In this document: piece after piece, positions 33,062-42,492 of the stretch | Position numbering within the stretch: the first letter of the stretch is position 1 | How the letters are laid out: every line of letters begins with the position of its first letter | DNA from: Nocardia transvalensis | Lineage (GTDB): Bacteria > Actinomycetota > Actinomycetes > Mycobacteriales > Mycobacteriaceae | Length of the DNA: 64,000 bases | Assembly: GCF_015477765.1 (NCBI RefSeq) | Contig: NZ_JADLQQ010000012.1 | Coordinates: 186,001-250,000 of the forward strand | Direction of reading: 5' to 3' | Notes under the pieces: model-generated | Database searches by the model: none | What the model was told of the DNA's origin: nothing | The model's input: only the letters and a program-made list of their open reading frames with translations | Position numbers and translations under genes: made by a program

Positions 33062-33682
33062 TCAGCCGATGACGAGGTCGATCGTCGAGTCGATGCGCTT
33101 GACCTCACCTTGACCGACCGTGCAGAGGGTGATGTCGGTGGCTGCTGCTTGCAGGGTCTTGACGAAAGGTTCGTCCTGGAACGGTCCGTCGACGACCTGG
33201 CCGGTAACCGTCACGACGAAGACGCCGCCGACGGTGTTCGACATCCGCTGACCGACGAACCTCGACTCCTCGCCGGTGTTCCATTTGATCGTGAACTCGG
33301 ACGGAGTGGGGTTCAGTAGGTCGCTGCAGCTGCGGTTCGCCAGCTGCTGATTCTTGAATCCACCGGTCCCGGAGGTGATCTGCGGATGGGTGGACCCGCA
33401 CGGGCCGTAGTTGGCCTCGGTCGAGACCTTGACGTCCTGCGGCTGATTGGTCAGTGGCGGTTTGTACTCGGTGTGCTCGTCCCCCACACACGCCAGAAGA
33501 GGGGCCAGTTCGATCGGGTCGGCGTGTGCTGTGGTGGTGATGCCTACCGGCATCAGCGCCCCGGCGGCCAGGGCCAGCATGCCGGTGACCGCTCGTGCCC
33601 GGTACCTGGAGCGCAGGGCCGGTCCCGCCAGGGGGACGGTGGCGGTAGTGCTGATGGTGTCGGGGTCGGGTGTGCGTGTCAT
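33062..33682 (-). CDS. Secreted protein of unknown function
   Basis: This is 206 residues. A long N-region is followed by a hydrophobic core VTGMLALAAGALMPVG and cleavage near TTAHA-DP (about 55). The mature part has CVGDEHTEY, NYGPCGSTHPQ, RSCSDLL and LCTVGQGE, so four Cys that could pair as two disulfides, and mostly beta-type sequence. Nothing in it resembles a known enzyme. It faces the same direction as the LtrA gene, with about 150 bp between. Confidence 0.72.
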   Translation of the reverse strand: MTRTPDPDTISTTATVPLAGPALRSRYRARAVTGMLALAAGALMPVGITTTAHADPIELAPLLACVGDEHTEYKPPLTNQPQDVKVSTEANYGPCGSTHPQITSGTGGFKNQQLANRSCSDLLNPTPSEFTIKWNTGEESRFVGQRMSNTVGGVFVVTVTGQVVDGPFQDEPFVKTLQAAATDITLCTVGQGEVKRIDSTIDLVIG

Positions 33683-33921
33683 GACCGTGGTCCTTGTCTA
33701 GCTGTGCCCGTGGACGCCGTTTCGTCCGGGGGACTGCATATCGAAAGACCACTAGGTTTGTGTTACAGATCACACTTCTCGACACTCGACCGCAACCCTC
33801 TATGCCGGAAAGTCCTCGGTACGGCGGTCAGGTGAGTGGGTGGCCTCGTCGTCGGTGGTGGCTGAGGCGGGTTCGGCGGCGGAGTCGGGTTCGGTGCCGC
33901 ACATGCTCTCGTGACGAGGTC

Positions 33922-33939
33922 GACCCACACGTGTGGGTC
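33922..33939. promoter_or_regulatory. Perfect 18-bp palindrome
   Basis: GACCCACAC-GTGTGGGTC has no spacer. It lies 45 bp after the end of the MerR-peroxiredoxin gene and 240 bp before the secreted-protein start, both on the minus strand. It could be a terminator stem with a 4-nt loop or an operator for 33062-33682. The wider segment 33683-33983 has no gene. Confidence 0.4.
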
Positions 33940-33983
33940 GGTCGACCACAGGTTATGAGCGAATCCGGGCAATTCCTCGCCAG

Positions 33984-34936
33984 TTAGGGATTGTCTGCGA
34001 GCCACCGGACGACTTCGGCGGCGTGAGTGTCCGGCGGGAAAATGGGATAGAAGACGCGTTCTATGGTGTTGCCCCGCACGATCATGGTGAGGCGCTTGTA
34101 GAGCGTTGCGTCGTTGGCGTCGAAGGTGGGCAGATTCAGTGACCGCGCCAGGGTGAGTTCGGTGTCGGAGACCATCGGATAGGGCAGATGTAGCCGATCC
34201 GCCAGTGCCCGTTGGTATTCGGTGCGATCGCTGGACAGCGCGATAACGTGCTGTATGCCCTGGGCGTGCAGGTCGGCGAGGTTGTCGCGGAAGCTGCATG
34301 CCTCCTGGCTACAGCCTCGCGCTCCGGGGATCTCGTTCCAGCCCTGGGGAATGTCGGTGCCCGGCTTACCGGTCAGCGGGTAGATGAACAGTATCCATCG
34401 TCCGTCGCAGACGTTGTCGAGTCGGATCTCGGTGTCGTCGGTCGAGGTGAATCTCAAACCCGGCATCGTCATGCCGGGTAGATGGTCGGCGGCGCCGTCG
34501 TCGTGGGGTGCGGGCAGGTCCTTCGGTAGCGGGTCGGCTTGCGGCAGCATGGCGGGTCCTTTCTCGTCGGCGTCGAGCCCGAAGCCGCGTCGGGCGGCTG
34601 CGTGCATCCGGCGGGCGAGTTCGTCGCGGTTGCGGGTGAGGTGGGCGATGAGCCGATCGAGTTGGTCGATCTTGGACCGATAGACCGACAGCGATTCCGG
34701 GCACTGGTCTGCGAGGTCGTGCCCCTGCCGCAGGCAGTCCAGGAACGGTCCGGTCTCGCTCAGGTTCAGGCCCAGGGAGGTCAGTAGGCGGATCTCCGTC
34801 ACCAATCGCGCGTCGGCTTCGCTGTATTCGCGGTAGCCGTTCGGCAGTCGCGCCGGCCGTATCAGGCCCAGTGTTTCGTAATGCCGCAGCGCTTTCACGT
34901 CACACCCGCCGCATCGGCGGCTTGCTTCGCCCGCAC
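33984..34936 (-). CDS. MerR regulator fused to a peroxiredoxin (BCP/AhpC-TSA) domain, with -1 frameshift
   Basis: GTG 34936, preceded by GAGGAGAGGAG and a MerR-type promoter, starts VRAKQAADAAGVT, the MerR HTH, but meets TGA at 34897. The next frame, sharing base 34898, continues VKALRHYETLGLIRPARLPN, then GYREYSEADARLVTEIRLLT. One missing G explains the break. After the coiled-coil helix (about 75-105) a peroxiredoxin domain follows with a redox motif GARGCSQEACSFRD (Cys pair spaced CxxxxC) and a thioredoxin-fold end PTFDANDATLYKRLTMIVR. A MerR DNA-binding head with a peroxiredoxin sensor or effector tail is an unusual fusion. The gene is either just broken or misread by sequencing. Confidence 0.72.
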
Positions 34937-34961
34937 TCGAACACTCCTCTCCTCGCCCGCT

Positions 34962-34993
34962 ACGGTAAAGCCGACCCCAAGGGGACGAGTCAA
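34962..34993 (-). promoter_or_regulatory. MerR-type promoter with dyad
   Basis: On the minus strand TTGACT (34993-34988), a 20-bp spacer, TACCGT (34967-34962). The CCCCAAGGGG palindrome (34975-34984) sits in the spacer. A long spacer with a central dyad is the signature of MerR-controlled promoters, so self-regulation is likely. Confidence 0.55.
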
Positions 34994-35506
34994 GGCCGAC
35001 TGTGCTCATCGCGTTACGCGTTGCCGTCATGGCATGGGCACCACCGATATCGCGGCCCGGCGGGAACAACAAGTGTCCACTACCGGGCAAAACTCCTTTG
35101 CCTGCCATGCGCACCGGTTCAGGGCGAGTCGGGGTGCCGGCGCTCTGGGCGTTTCCTGTCCGGTATCTCGGCCGGGTGAGCGTGGAACGGCGGGGTGTCG
35201 AGCCAATTTTGAAGACGCAGGATTGAAGTTGTTCGCTTACGGGTAAGCAGGGGGCAGCGATTGCTCGATGAGGGGAGCGGGATCGCTGTATGTTCAGCGC
35301 TGGTAGCGGTGGCGCGCGGTGAAGGTTCTCGGCGCCGAGTTCTGTTTTGTCGTGCACGAGCATCATATCTTGGGGTGCTCGTAGTTCGGTGTTTCCTTTT
35401 GTTTCAGCCAGTAGTAATTCGACAAATTCAGATGGCTCGTGCGAAAGGAACGTGTTCTGTCTCTCGACGTTTACTCGCAGCATCACACAGCTGAGGAGGA
35501 AGTACC
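34994..35506. other. Intergenic, no gene seen
   Basis: Apart from the MerR promoter at the left end and AGGAGGAAG (about 35493-35501) for the GT4 start at 35507, no frame has a recognisable family or a ribosome site. Confidence 0.5.
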
Positions 35507-36703
35507 GTGAGCAGCAAGGTTTCCCATGCCGATTCGACAGTCCATGAACTGCCCACCTCGGGCGGTCCACTGCACATCGTTTTGGTCGCGCCGCCGTACT
35601 TCGATGTGCCACCGGACGGTTACGGCGGGGTCGAGGCCGTCGTCGCCGAATTGGCTGACGCGCTGGTCGATCGAGGGCATCGGGTCACTCTGCTGGGCGC
35701 GGGCAAGAAAGGAACCAGGGCACGGTTCGTTCCTCTCTGGGACACAACGATTCCCGAAGTTCTGGGGCAGGCCGACCCAGAAGTGCGCAACGCGTTGAAA
35801 GTGCGGCGTGCCATCGAACAGATCGCGGCTCGAGAGCGGGTGGATATCGTGCACGACCACACCCTTGCCGGACCCCTCAACGCACCGGCCTATCAGGCGC
35901 TGGGGATACCGACCGTGGTGACCGTGCACGGTCCGGTCGACGGCGACTCAGGGGACTATTACCGCGCGCTCGGCACCAGCGCTCATCTGGTTGCCATCAG
36001 CGACCGGCAACGCAGCCTGGCACCGGATTTGAATTGGGCGGGCCGGGTGTACAACGCGGTGCGGCCCAGCCAGTGGCCGTTCCGGGAGGAGAAGAAGGAC
36101 TACGCACTGTTCTTGGGCCGCTATGCGGCCTACAAGGGGCCGCATCTCGCGCTCGAGGCGGCCCATCGCGCGCGGCTGCGGCTGGTGCTGGCCGCGAAAT
36201 GCAATGAGCCCTCGGAGATACAGTTCTTCGACTCCGCGGTGCGGCCGCTGCTGACCGCCGACGACAGTGTCTTCGGCGAGGCCGATGCCGTGGCCAAGCG
36301 GCTGCTGCTGGCCTCGGCGCGCTGCCTGCTGTTTCCGATCCAATGGGAAGAACCGTTCGGCATGGTGATGATCGAGGCGATGGCCTGCGGCACACCCGTT
36401 GTCGCCTTGCGCGGCGGCGCCGTCGCCGAAGTAGTGGAAGACGGGGTTACCGGCATCATCTGCGACGATCCCGCTGAGCTGCCGGAGGCGCTCGACGCGG
36501 TGCGCCACCTCGAGCCCGCCGAGTGCCGCCGCCGGGTGGAGGAGCGGTTCTCGGTGGGCCGACTCGGCGCCGGGTACGAAGCGACCTATCGAAAGATCCT
36601 GGCGCCGCAGCGAAGCCGGCCCGCCGCCCGCCCGCGCCAGACAACCCCGCTGTTCGCACGTACGTCGGCGTTGGTCTCACCCCCCGAGGCGAGTGGGCAA
36701 TGA
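35507..36703 (+). CDS. GT4 family glycosyltransferase
   Basis: This is 398 residues from GTG 35507, with a strong AGGAGGAAG ribosome site. The N-terminal GT-B domain has IVLVAPPYFDVPPDGYGGVE, the acceptor-side glycine loop. The C-terminal domain has ALFLGRYAAYKGPHLALEAA, and WEEPFGMVMIEAMACGTPVV carries the EX7E motif. Retaining GT4 enzymes of this type use UDP- or GDP-sugars to make polysaccharides, glycolipids or small glycosides. The C-terminal 50 residues are Arg/Pro-rich and likely unstructured. It is a single gene with a strong hairpin after it. Confidence 0.92.
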   Translation: MSSKVSHADSTVHELPTSGGPLHIVLVAPPYFDVPPDGYGGVEAVVAELADALVDRGHRVTLLGAGKKGTRARFVPLWDTTIPEVLGQADPEVRNALKVRRAIEQIAARERVDIVHDHTLAGPLNAPAYQALGIPTVVTVHGPVDGDSGDYYRALGTSAHLVAISDRQRSLAPDLNWAGRVYNAVRPSQWPFREEKKDYALFLGRYAAYKGPHLALEAAHRARLRLVLAAKCNEPSEIQFFDSAVRPLLTADDSVFGEADAVAKRLLLASARCLLFPIQWEEPFGMVMIEAMACGTPVVALRGGAVAEVVEDGVTGIICDDPAELPEALDAVRHLEPAECRRRVEERFSVGRLGAGYEATYRKILAPQRSRPAARPRQTTPLFARTSALVSPPEASGQ

Positions 36704-36747
36704 CCACGGCGCAGGCAGAGGCCGTCACCGCGTAGGACGACAGCCTC

Positions 36748-36786
36748 GCTCCCCGGACAGGCGGCACGGTGATCTGTCCGGGGAGC
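36748..36786 (+). terminator. Strong hairpin terminator after the GT4 gene
   Basis: GCTCCCCGGACAG (36748-36760) and CTGTCCGGGGAGC (36774-36786) form a perfect 13-bp stem with a 13-nt loop, 45 bp after the stop. There is no U-tract. It is the best terminator in the window. The rest of 36787-37074 has no gene. Confidence 0.75.
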
Positions 36787-37074
36787 CCTGCCGGATTCGT
36801 GCATTGCGCTGCAACCGATTTCGGACCGTACTGGTTGGACGGGTACAGGAGATGTGTGCCCGGCACCGGTGGGTCGGAGCGGCTCGAGGCATATCCGTCC
36901 GCCGGTGCCGGGTGTACCCGAGATAGTGCCCGGCAGCCGTTGGGCGACCGTCGTGCACCGTCTGGTTATTCGGAGCAACCGTCGAGCCGGCTGGGTATCA
37001 GTCAGGGTGCCCCCGAAGGTGCGAGGCCTTGACTGCCTGGCGCGGCGAGGGGCAGCAGCTGCGGCAGGACGCGG

Positions 37075-38661
37075 TTACGAATCCGGTTGCCCGTTGGCCT
37101 CCGGGGCAGTCGGTTGCGGCTCGGTGTCGAGGCTCGCCGAGCGGATCCGGGTTCGCATGCTGACCATTCGACGCGCCCCGCCGGTAGCTAAAAGATTGCC
37201 CAGTACCAGGCCCGCGCCGATTGCCAGCGTGGTGAGCACAGAGAATGCGAACGATACTCCGGATCCCGGCGCATGTGCGATGAACTTCAGTAATGAATGT
37301 GCGACCGCCAGCGACGGCAGGAGGGCGCCGCAGAATGCCGGAACGATTATCGATGCCGGAGATATACGTAGACGGGCGGCTGTCCACGTGCTGACGGCAC
37401 CGAGTATTGCCGCGCCGAGCATCAACGACAATTGCAGGCCGATATGTGCCCGGGCACATAACTGCACAATCAGCTGGGTGAATACCGCTGCCGCCATGGA
37501 AATCGGCACGACCCGCGCGGTGGCCCCCTGAGCGAAGGCATTTGCCGCGGCAGCGATCGCCGAGGCGAATAGCGCCCAGAACGTCGTCAGGCCGGTCAAA
37601 TAGATCGCCGACGGATCGACTTCGAGATCCACCCACCGGGTCACCGCCAGGCCCGTCTGAATGCCGGTGACCATTCCGAGCACCACCAGGCCGATGGCCA
37701 GGCCACGCACCAGGGCCAGGCCCCGGAATCCGGATATCGCGTCCTGCGCCGCCGCGACGATCGACGGGTGTGGCAGGAGCAGCACCACGCAGGCGGCGAC
37801 CATACTGGCTGCCTCGCCCGGATTGATCGGGCTGTACGCCATCGCCAGGCTGCCGACCATCGTCGCCAGCGCCATTTGCGCAACGGCGACGAAAAATGTC
37901 GGAAGATATCGTCTCCCGAGTACCTTACCGAGGTACATCAGCACGAACATCAGAGCGAATGCGCCGACGGCCGACCAGTACGTCCCGCCCGCCTGCAGTG
38001 CGACGACAACGCCCAGAACGCCCATGGCGCCCGCGACAACCCGATAGGGCCATCGCGGACCGGAGCGCATCTCCTCGACGAGTCGCTGACTGGCCTGGGT
38101 CATGTCGGTCTCATGGCTGACGATGTCGTCGACAACGCCGTACACGTTGTTGAGCCGGTGCAGGTCGGCACCCGTGTCACGCACGGTCCGCAATCCGGCG
38201 ATGGTCGGTCCGTCGGGCGCGGCGTACACCATATGGATCGACGAGCCGGGAAAGTCGAGTTCCACGGCCGCCAGATTCCAGGTCGCCGACACCGCGACGA
38301 TCGCTACCTCGACACTGCGCGCATCGGCTCCCGACGACAGCATCACCTCCCCCAGGTCCAGGCAGAAGTCGATGACCTGACGGGCCGAATACTCCTCCCC
38401 GGTCGCTGTCGGTGAGGGTGAGACACCCGAATAGATGCTCCCGCGCAGCAACAGTGCGATATCGCGCCGCTGCTCGGCCGTCGTCACCCGTGGTCGACGC
38501 TCCCGGACGGCATACCGGGGACCGTCGGCGGCACTGGTGGACTTGCGAGGCCGGCGTCTCGGTGAGCTGGCGCGTGACCGGCCGCGATCGCCGATGTCGG
38601 CCCCACCGGTTTCGGCCCGGTCGGTTGATACGCGAATGCGTCCGATACGGATGCGTCCCAT
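37075..38661 (-). CDS. ThrE-family threonine/serine exporter
   Basis: This is 528 residues. The cytosolic N-domain (ThrE, DUF1212) has ARQVIDFCLDLGEVMLSSGA, then VAIVAVSATWNLAAVELDFP and TGADLHRLNNVYGVVDDIVS. Then there are two blocks of five hydrophobic helices (about 205-500) with the DUF3815-like second half. Corynebacterium ThrE exports threonine and serine using the proton gradient. The first 60 residues are Arg-rich and may not be translated; GTG/ATG choices inside exist. Divergent neighbours are absent, and the VOC gene downstream runs the same way with its own start. Confidence 0.88.
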   Translation of the reverse strand: MGRIRIGRIRVSTDRAETGGADIGDRGRSRASSPRRRPRKSTSAADGPRYAVRERRPRVTTAEQRRDIALLLRGSIYSGVSPSPTATGEEYSARQVIDFCLDLGEVMLSSGADARSVEVAIVAVSATWNLAAVELDFPGSSIHMVYAAPDGPTIAGLRTVRDTGADLHRLNNVYGVVDDIVSHETDMTQASQRLVEEMRSGPRWPYRVVAGAMGVLGVVVALQAGGTYWSAVGAFALMFVLMYLGKVLGRRYLPTFFVAVAQMALATMVGSLAMAYSPINPGEAASMVAACVVLLLPHPSIVAAAQDAISGFRGLALVRGLAIGLVVLGMVTGIQTGLAVTRWVDLEVDPSAIYLTGLTTFWALFASAIAAAANAFAQGATARVVPISMAAAVFTQLIVQLCARAHIGLQLSLMLGAAILGAVSTWTAARLRISPASIIVPAFCGALLPSLAVAHSLLKFIAHAPGSGVSFAFSVLTTLAIGAGLVLGNLLATGGARRMVSMRTRIRSASLDTEPQPTAPEANGQPDS

Positions 38662-38839
38662 AGCGGCCTGTGATCTCCAATCCAGTGCTGGACGGAATGG
38701 CGAACCAGCGACGGCGCGTCGACAGCGGTACCGATCGTGTGCATCGTGACACCAGCATTGCTGTCGAGTTGCCCCTCTGCAATGGGAAGGCCTCGAGTTG
38801 TGACTCGGCGCGCAGAAAGAAGCCGCTGCGCGCGAAGGG

Positions 38840-39259
38840 TCAGCGCGTGGATTCGGCGTATTTGCCCAGGTCGCTGGCCTGCATGGCGTTGTTGTCGTTG
38901 ACGCCGATCACGTAGCCGTCGGGATCGCGGAAATAGAATTCGCGCTGGCCGTTGTGGTCCTCGGTGATCGGCTTGACGATCTCGGCTCCGGCAGAGAAGG
39001 TGTCGTAGGTCGCGTCGAGATCGTCGACTCCGAGGTAGAGCATGCCCGCGAATCCGATCGGCTGGTCGGCGAGCACCGGCAGCCATTTCTTCAGGTCCGC
39101 ATTGCGGTAGATCATCGCGCAGAATTGGCCGCGGTAGAGCAGCATGTGGATGTCGTCGCCGGGACGTGCGGTGCTGGAATCGACGTCGAAGCCGAGGGAT
39201 GTGTAGAACTCGATGCTGCGCGCGGTGTCCTCGACGCTGATACAGGGCGCGAATGTCAT
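38840..39259 (-). CDS. VOC-family protein (glyoxalase/bleomycin-resistance fold)
   Basis: This is 139 residues. CISVEDTARSIEFYTSLGFDV is the family's opening; FYRDPDGY-like REFYFRDPDGYVIGV is the second-module end. AGMLYLGVDDLDATYDTF begins module two. His/Glu metal positions are partly replaced, so it may be a binding protein rather than an enzyme. No operon partner is obvious. It lies 178 bp after ThrE on the same strand. Confidence 0.87.
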   Translation of the reverse strand: MTFAPCISVEDTARSIEFYTSLGFDVDSSTARPGDDIHMLLYRGQFCAMIYRNADLKKWLPVLADQPIGFAGMLYLGVDDLDATYDTFSAGAEIVKPITEDHNGQREFYFRDPDGYVIGVNDNNAMQASDLGKYAESTR

Positions 39260-39554
39260 CCGATCCTCCGTGGTCGCCGTTGGGTGTTCGAATCAGGGTC
39301 GTTCTCCAGGCTCCGGGGCGAGAGGTCTCACCGTCGTTGGCCCGCGGTCGCCGATTCGGTCGGAACCGCTGTGCCGTCGCACAGACTTCATCGAAGGGTG
39401 GTCGAGTGTGGGAACTGTTATGCCCGCGCACAACGCGGGGCCGGCATTCGAGGTCGAGCGGCCATATAGCCGGGCGAGGGCAGGGCTCGAAGATAGCGGT
39501 TATCGGTAGCTCGCCGCATGCGGAGCCCGTACCCGACCGCTGTGGAGGATTCCA
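39260..39554. other. Intergenic, promoter of the oxygenase relic
   Basis: A clear GGAGG ribosome site (about 39543) precedes ATG 39555. Otherwise no gene or strong repeat is seen. Confidence 0.45.
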
Positions 39555-40260
39555 ATGACGCTGAGCCTGACATCGACGAAGAATGTGACCTACAACCGGG
39601 GATTGTTGGAGCCGATCGGTGAGGAACTCACCCTGACCGAGCTCCGGGTGGAGGGGGCGATCCCACCGGAGCTGACCGGGCGCTACTTCCGCAACGGCAT
39701 CGACCCCGTGCCGGACATGGATCCGGGTCATGCCTTTCTGTGCCCGGGAATGATTCACGGCCTCCGGATTCGCGAGGGGCGCGCGGAGTGGTATCGCAAC
39801 CGGTACGTTCGCACCCCGCCTTCGGACACAAGGCCGAACTCGCCTTCGACGCCGACGGCAACCAGCTCCAGCAGTACGCCGCGAACAACACCGATGTGAA
39901 GGTGCACGCCGGGCGAATCCTGTCGCTGTCGGAGCAGACCATCCCCTACGAGATGAGTCCCGAGCTGGACACGATAGGCCCGTACACGTTCGGTGGGAAA
40001 CTGCGCGGCAATTTCATCGCTCACCCGAAGCTGGACCCGGCGACGGGTGCGTTGCATTCCTTCGGCTACGACATGGTCCGCCCGATCATCGACTACTACG
40101 TGATCGACGCCGCCGGTGAGCTGACCACCGACGTCCGTTTCGAGATCGAGGCGCCGACGTTTCTGCACGATATGGCGCTGACCGAGCATTACGTGCTGGT
40201 CTTCCAGACCCCCGCGACCTACGACATGAGCCTGCTCGACCGCAATCCGTGCCCGATCGT
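39555..40260 (+). pseudogene. Carotenoid oxygenase relic (RPE65/CCD family)
   Basis: From ATG 39555 the start is typical: LRVEGAIPPELTGRYFRNGI and ending FLCPGMIHGLRIREGRAEWY RN at about residue 84. After a frameshift near 39815 the fold continues in another frame: VKVHAGRILSLSEQTIPYEM, IAHPKLDPATGALHSFGYDM (Fe-His), FLHDMALTEHYVLVFQTP (Fe-His). It ends near 40260, about 40 percent into a normal protein, with the two C-terminal Fe-binding His absent. The next gene on the other strand begins at once. The protein cannot work. Confidence 0.75.
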
Positions 40261-40354
40261 GTGGACGACTTCGTCACGATTCCGGAGTGTGCAGAACTAC
40301 GGCCGCGGGTCGTGGTGGGACGAGCGGGTCGCCGACGCGATTTCCAGACTGAAT

Positions 40355-40963
40355 TCAGCGCACACGTCTCGACAGCGTGAGGACGCACGCGAAGGCGCCC
40401 GCGTCATCGACTACTTCAGGCTCCGTGTCGGTGCCGGCTGGGGTCGCGGTCGGCGGTGTCTGCGTTGTCCGCAGGACAATGGTTCGCAGGACCCGCTGGG
40501 TGACGTCGGGGGCCGGTTGATAGGGCAAGCCCAGCGCCTGGGCTATGTCCCAGGTGTGGATGACTGCGTTCCTGATTTGCTCCTCGTAGAGGGTCGCGAC
40601 GTCGACCTCTCCCCGGAACCCCTGCACTCGACAGAGTCGGCTCATGTCTGTCACGGAGGTGAACGCGTTCTCCATGAGACGGGCAGTCCGTCGATAGCCC
40701 ACCTCGAGTCCGGCACCGCCGTAGTAATAGTCCATGGAGGCATCGAGCGAGGCCCTGTCCATCGGGCCGACCCCCTGCCCGCGTGGGATCGCCTCGCCGG
40801 CAATGGCTGTGGCGACGCTGATGTTCTGGTCGACGAGGTGGAGGTACAGATCACCCACGTCCCGCGTGGAGCACGGCACCGGACACCTGAGGTCGCCCTG
40901 TGTGACCTCGGACAGGAACGACGCCAGGTCTTCGGTCAGGGTGTGCAGCATGGATACATCCAC
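40355..40963 (-). CDS. Mycothiol-dependent/DinB-type maleylpyruvate isomerase family protein (TIGR03086-like)
   Basis: This is 202 residues from GTG 40963, preceded by GCGAGGA; the longer frame upstream has no ribosome site and covers the next gene's promoter. The N-terminus LHTLTEDLASFLSEVTQGDL then STRDVGDLYLHLVDQNISVA is a DinB bundle with His in the metal position. The second half (RNAVIHTWDIAQALGLPYQ) is the family's TWD(L/I)A motif. The family uses mycothiol or binds metal for isomerase or detoxifying reactions. Substrate unknown. It is divergent from a MarR gene. Confidence 0.85.
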   Translation of the reverse strand: MDVSMLHTLTEDLASFLSEVTQGDLRCPVPCSTRDVGDLYLHLVDQNISVATAIAGEAIPRGQGVGPMDRASLDASMDYYYGGAGLEVGYRRTARLMENAFTSVTDMSRLCRVQGFRGEVDVATLYEEQIRNAVIHTWDIAQALGLPYQPAPDVTQRVLRTIVLRTTQTPPTATPAGTDTEPEVVDDAGAFACVLTLSRRVR

Positions 40964-41118
40964 TGCGTGTCCTCGCTTCCGCTGTCGCTGGTCTCCACAT
41001 CCCCGTCGGGGAGACTCTCGAGATTCCGGGGCCCGTTCCGGGGTCGGGGACACTGAACACGCCGAACGCAGGCGCGCTAGATCCTCTACCACGGTAGACG
41101 ATATTGGGAAGGGTGTCC

Positions 41119-41559
41119 ATGTCTGAGAAGGACGAGGCGGGGGACGAGCCGGATCTGGCTGCGCTGATGGCCAGCGTGTTTCCGCAGCTGGCGGCGCTGG
41201 AGGAACCGATCCTGCGGGAGGCGGGGCTGTCGATGTGGGAGTACGCGATTATGACCGAGTTGGCGTCGGCGGAGGGTGTTTCCCAGGTCGAGCTGTCGCG
41301 CCGCACGCGTCGCGACCCCACCCGATTGGGCAAGCATCTGAACGATCTGACCGCGCGCGGACTCGTCGCTCGTGCACGTGCGAGTGATCAACGTCAGCGC
41401 ACCGTCCGTCTGACCGATAGCGGGCGCGTTCTGTACGTGAAGGTCAAGAAGCGCATCAGGGTGGTGGAGGACGAGTTCCTCCACTCGACCCTGTCCACGG
41501 GAGAAGCCGCCAGCCTCAGACGCCTGCTCGCTCGGCTCGCGGCGCTCGGTGTGCCCTGA
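41119..41559 (+). CDS. MarR-family transcriptional regulator
   Basis: This is 146 residues from ATG 41119, with GGAAGG upstream. The HTH is ASAEGVSQVELSRRTRRDPT then RLGKHLNDLTARGLVARARA. The wing (SDQRQRTVRLTDSGR) is complete. A C-terminal helix (STGEAASLRRLLARLAAL) gives the dimer. It is divergent from the 40355-40963 gene with about 150 bp between, so that gene is its most likely target. Its 3' end is 40 bp from the LysR gene, convergent. Confidence 0.92.
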   Translation: MSEKDEAGDEPDLAALMASVFPQLAALEEPILREAGLSMWEYAIMTELASAEGVSQVELSRRTRRDPTRLGKHLNDLTARGLVARARASDQRQRTVRLTDSGRVLYVKVKKRIRVVEDEFLHSTLSTGEAASLRRLLARLAALGVP

Positions 41560-41598
41560 ACATTTTTCTGATCGACTCGATGCCGGTATTGCCTTTGT

Positions 41599-42492
41599 CT
41601 ATCCGGCCTCGGGCGGGTAGGCGTCGAGGACGCAGGCATGGAAGGCGCGCGCGACCGGACCGAGCGGACGGTCGCAGGCGGCGGCAAGGACGATGTCGTA
41701 GGCCGGAGGCGTCGGGACGACCGAGAGGTAACGCAGGTCCGGTGCCTGCTCGGCGAAGAACTGCGGAACCAGGGCGACGCCGAGACGGTGGCGGACGAGG
41801 TCGGCCACGGTGGCGTTGTCGTTGAGTTCGAAGACGGTGTTGCGCTCGGCGCCGAGCGCGGTGAAGGCGCGGTCGGCGGCGGCGCGCACGCCCCAGCCCG
41901 GCGAGAAGTCGATGAACGCCTCGTCGCCGAGATCGGTGAGGGAGACCGCCTCGTGCCGGGCGAGGCGGTGGTCGGGCGCACACGCCAGCAGGACGGGCTC
42001 GGTGCGCAGGCAATGGGCGAGGATGCCGACCGGGCGGCGGGTGAGCATGAGGAACGCCAGGTCGAGGTCGCCGTTGCGGAGCCGGCGCAGATTGTCGTCG
42101 GTGCCGTGGGCCGGGCGGTGCAGGCGGACCTCGACGTGGGGGTGATCGTGACGGAACTCCGCCAGCAGGGCCGCGACGCCGACTGTGCTGCAGCCGTAGA
42201 GGATGCCCAGGTCCAAGCGTCCGCGCAGTCCCTGGCGGACCTCGTCGACGGCCTGGCGAGCGTGGCGCACCTCGGCCAGGATGCGCCGCGCCCGCTCGAG
42301 CAGTACGCCGCCGGCGTCGGTGAGCTCCACGCGTTGCGTGGTGCGGTCGAAGAGAGCGATCCCCAGGTCCTTCTCCAGGGCCCGCACCGAGGCAGAGATC
42401 CCGGACTGGACCACGTGCAGGCGCCGGGCCGCGCGGGTGAAACTGCCCTCCTCGGCGACCGCGACGAAGTGCTCCAGACGGCGTAGCTCCAC
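41599..42492 (-). CDS. LysR-family transcriptional regulator
   Basis: This is 297 residues from GTG 42492, with GGAGA upstream. The N-terminal HTH (LRRLEHFVAVAEEGSFTRAA and RRLHVVQSGISASVRALEKD) is classical. The effector domain (about 90-295) has the two-lobe periplasmic-binding fold with GILYGCSTVGVAALLAEFRH and PHVEVRLHRPAHGTDDNLRR. LysR proteins usually activate a divergent gene on ligand binding. The divergent gene is ridA, 77 bp away. GTTG-GA-CAAC near 42534 in the gap may be part of the site. Confidence 0.93.
   Translation of the reverse strand: MELRRLEHFVAVAEEGSFTRAARRLHVVQSGISASVRALEKDLGIALFDRTTQRVELTDAGGVLLERARRILAEVRHARQAVDEVRQGLRGRLDLGILYGCSTVGVAALLAEFRHDHPHVEVRLHRPAHGTDDNLRRLRNGDLDLAFLMLTRRPVGILAHCLRTEPVLLACAPDHRLARHEAVSLTDLGDEAFIDFSPGWGVRAAADRAFTALGAERNTVFELNDNATVADLVRHRLGVALVPQFFAEQAPDLRYLSVVPTPPAYDIVLAAACDRPLGPVARAFHACVLDAYPPEAG

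Noticed and set aside
31632..33113. A 493-codon plus-strand frame over the LtrA gene
   Set aside because: It is rich in His, Arg and Gln, without domain, and the minus strand carries the recognisable LtrA protein.
34899..35612. Upstream extension of the MerR-peroxiredoxin frame
   Set aside because: Residues beyond the HTH are not conserved in style, and the ribosome site and promoter point to GTG 34936 instead.
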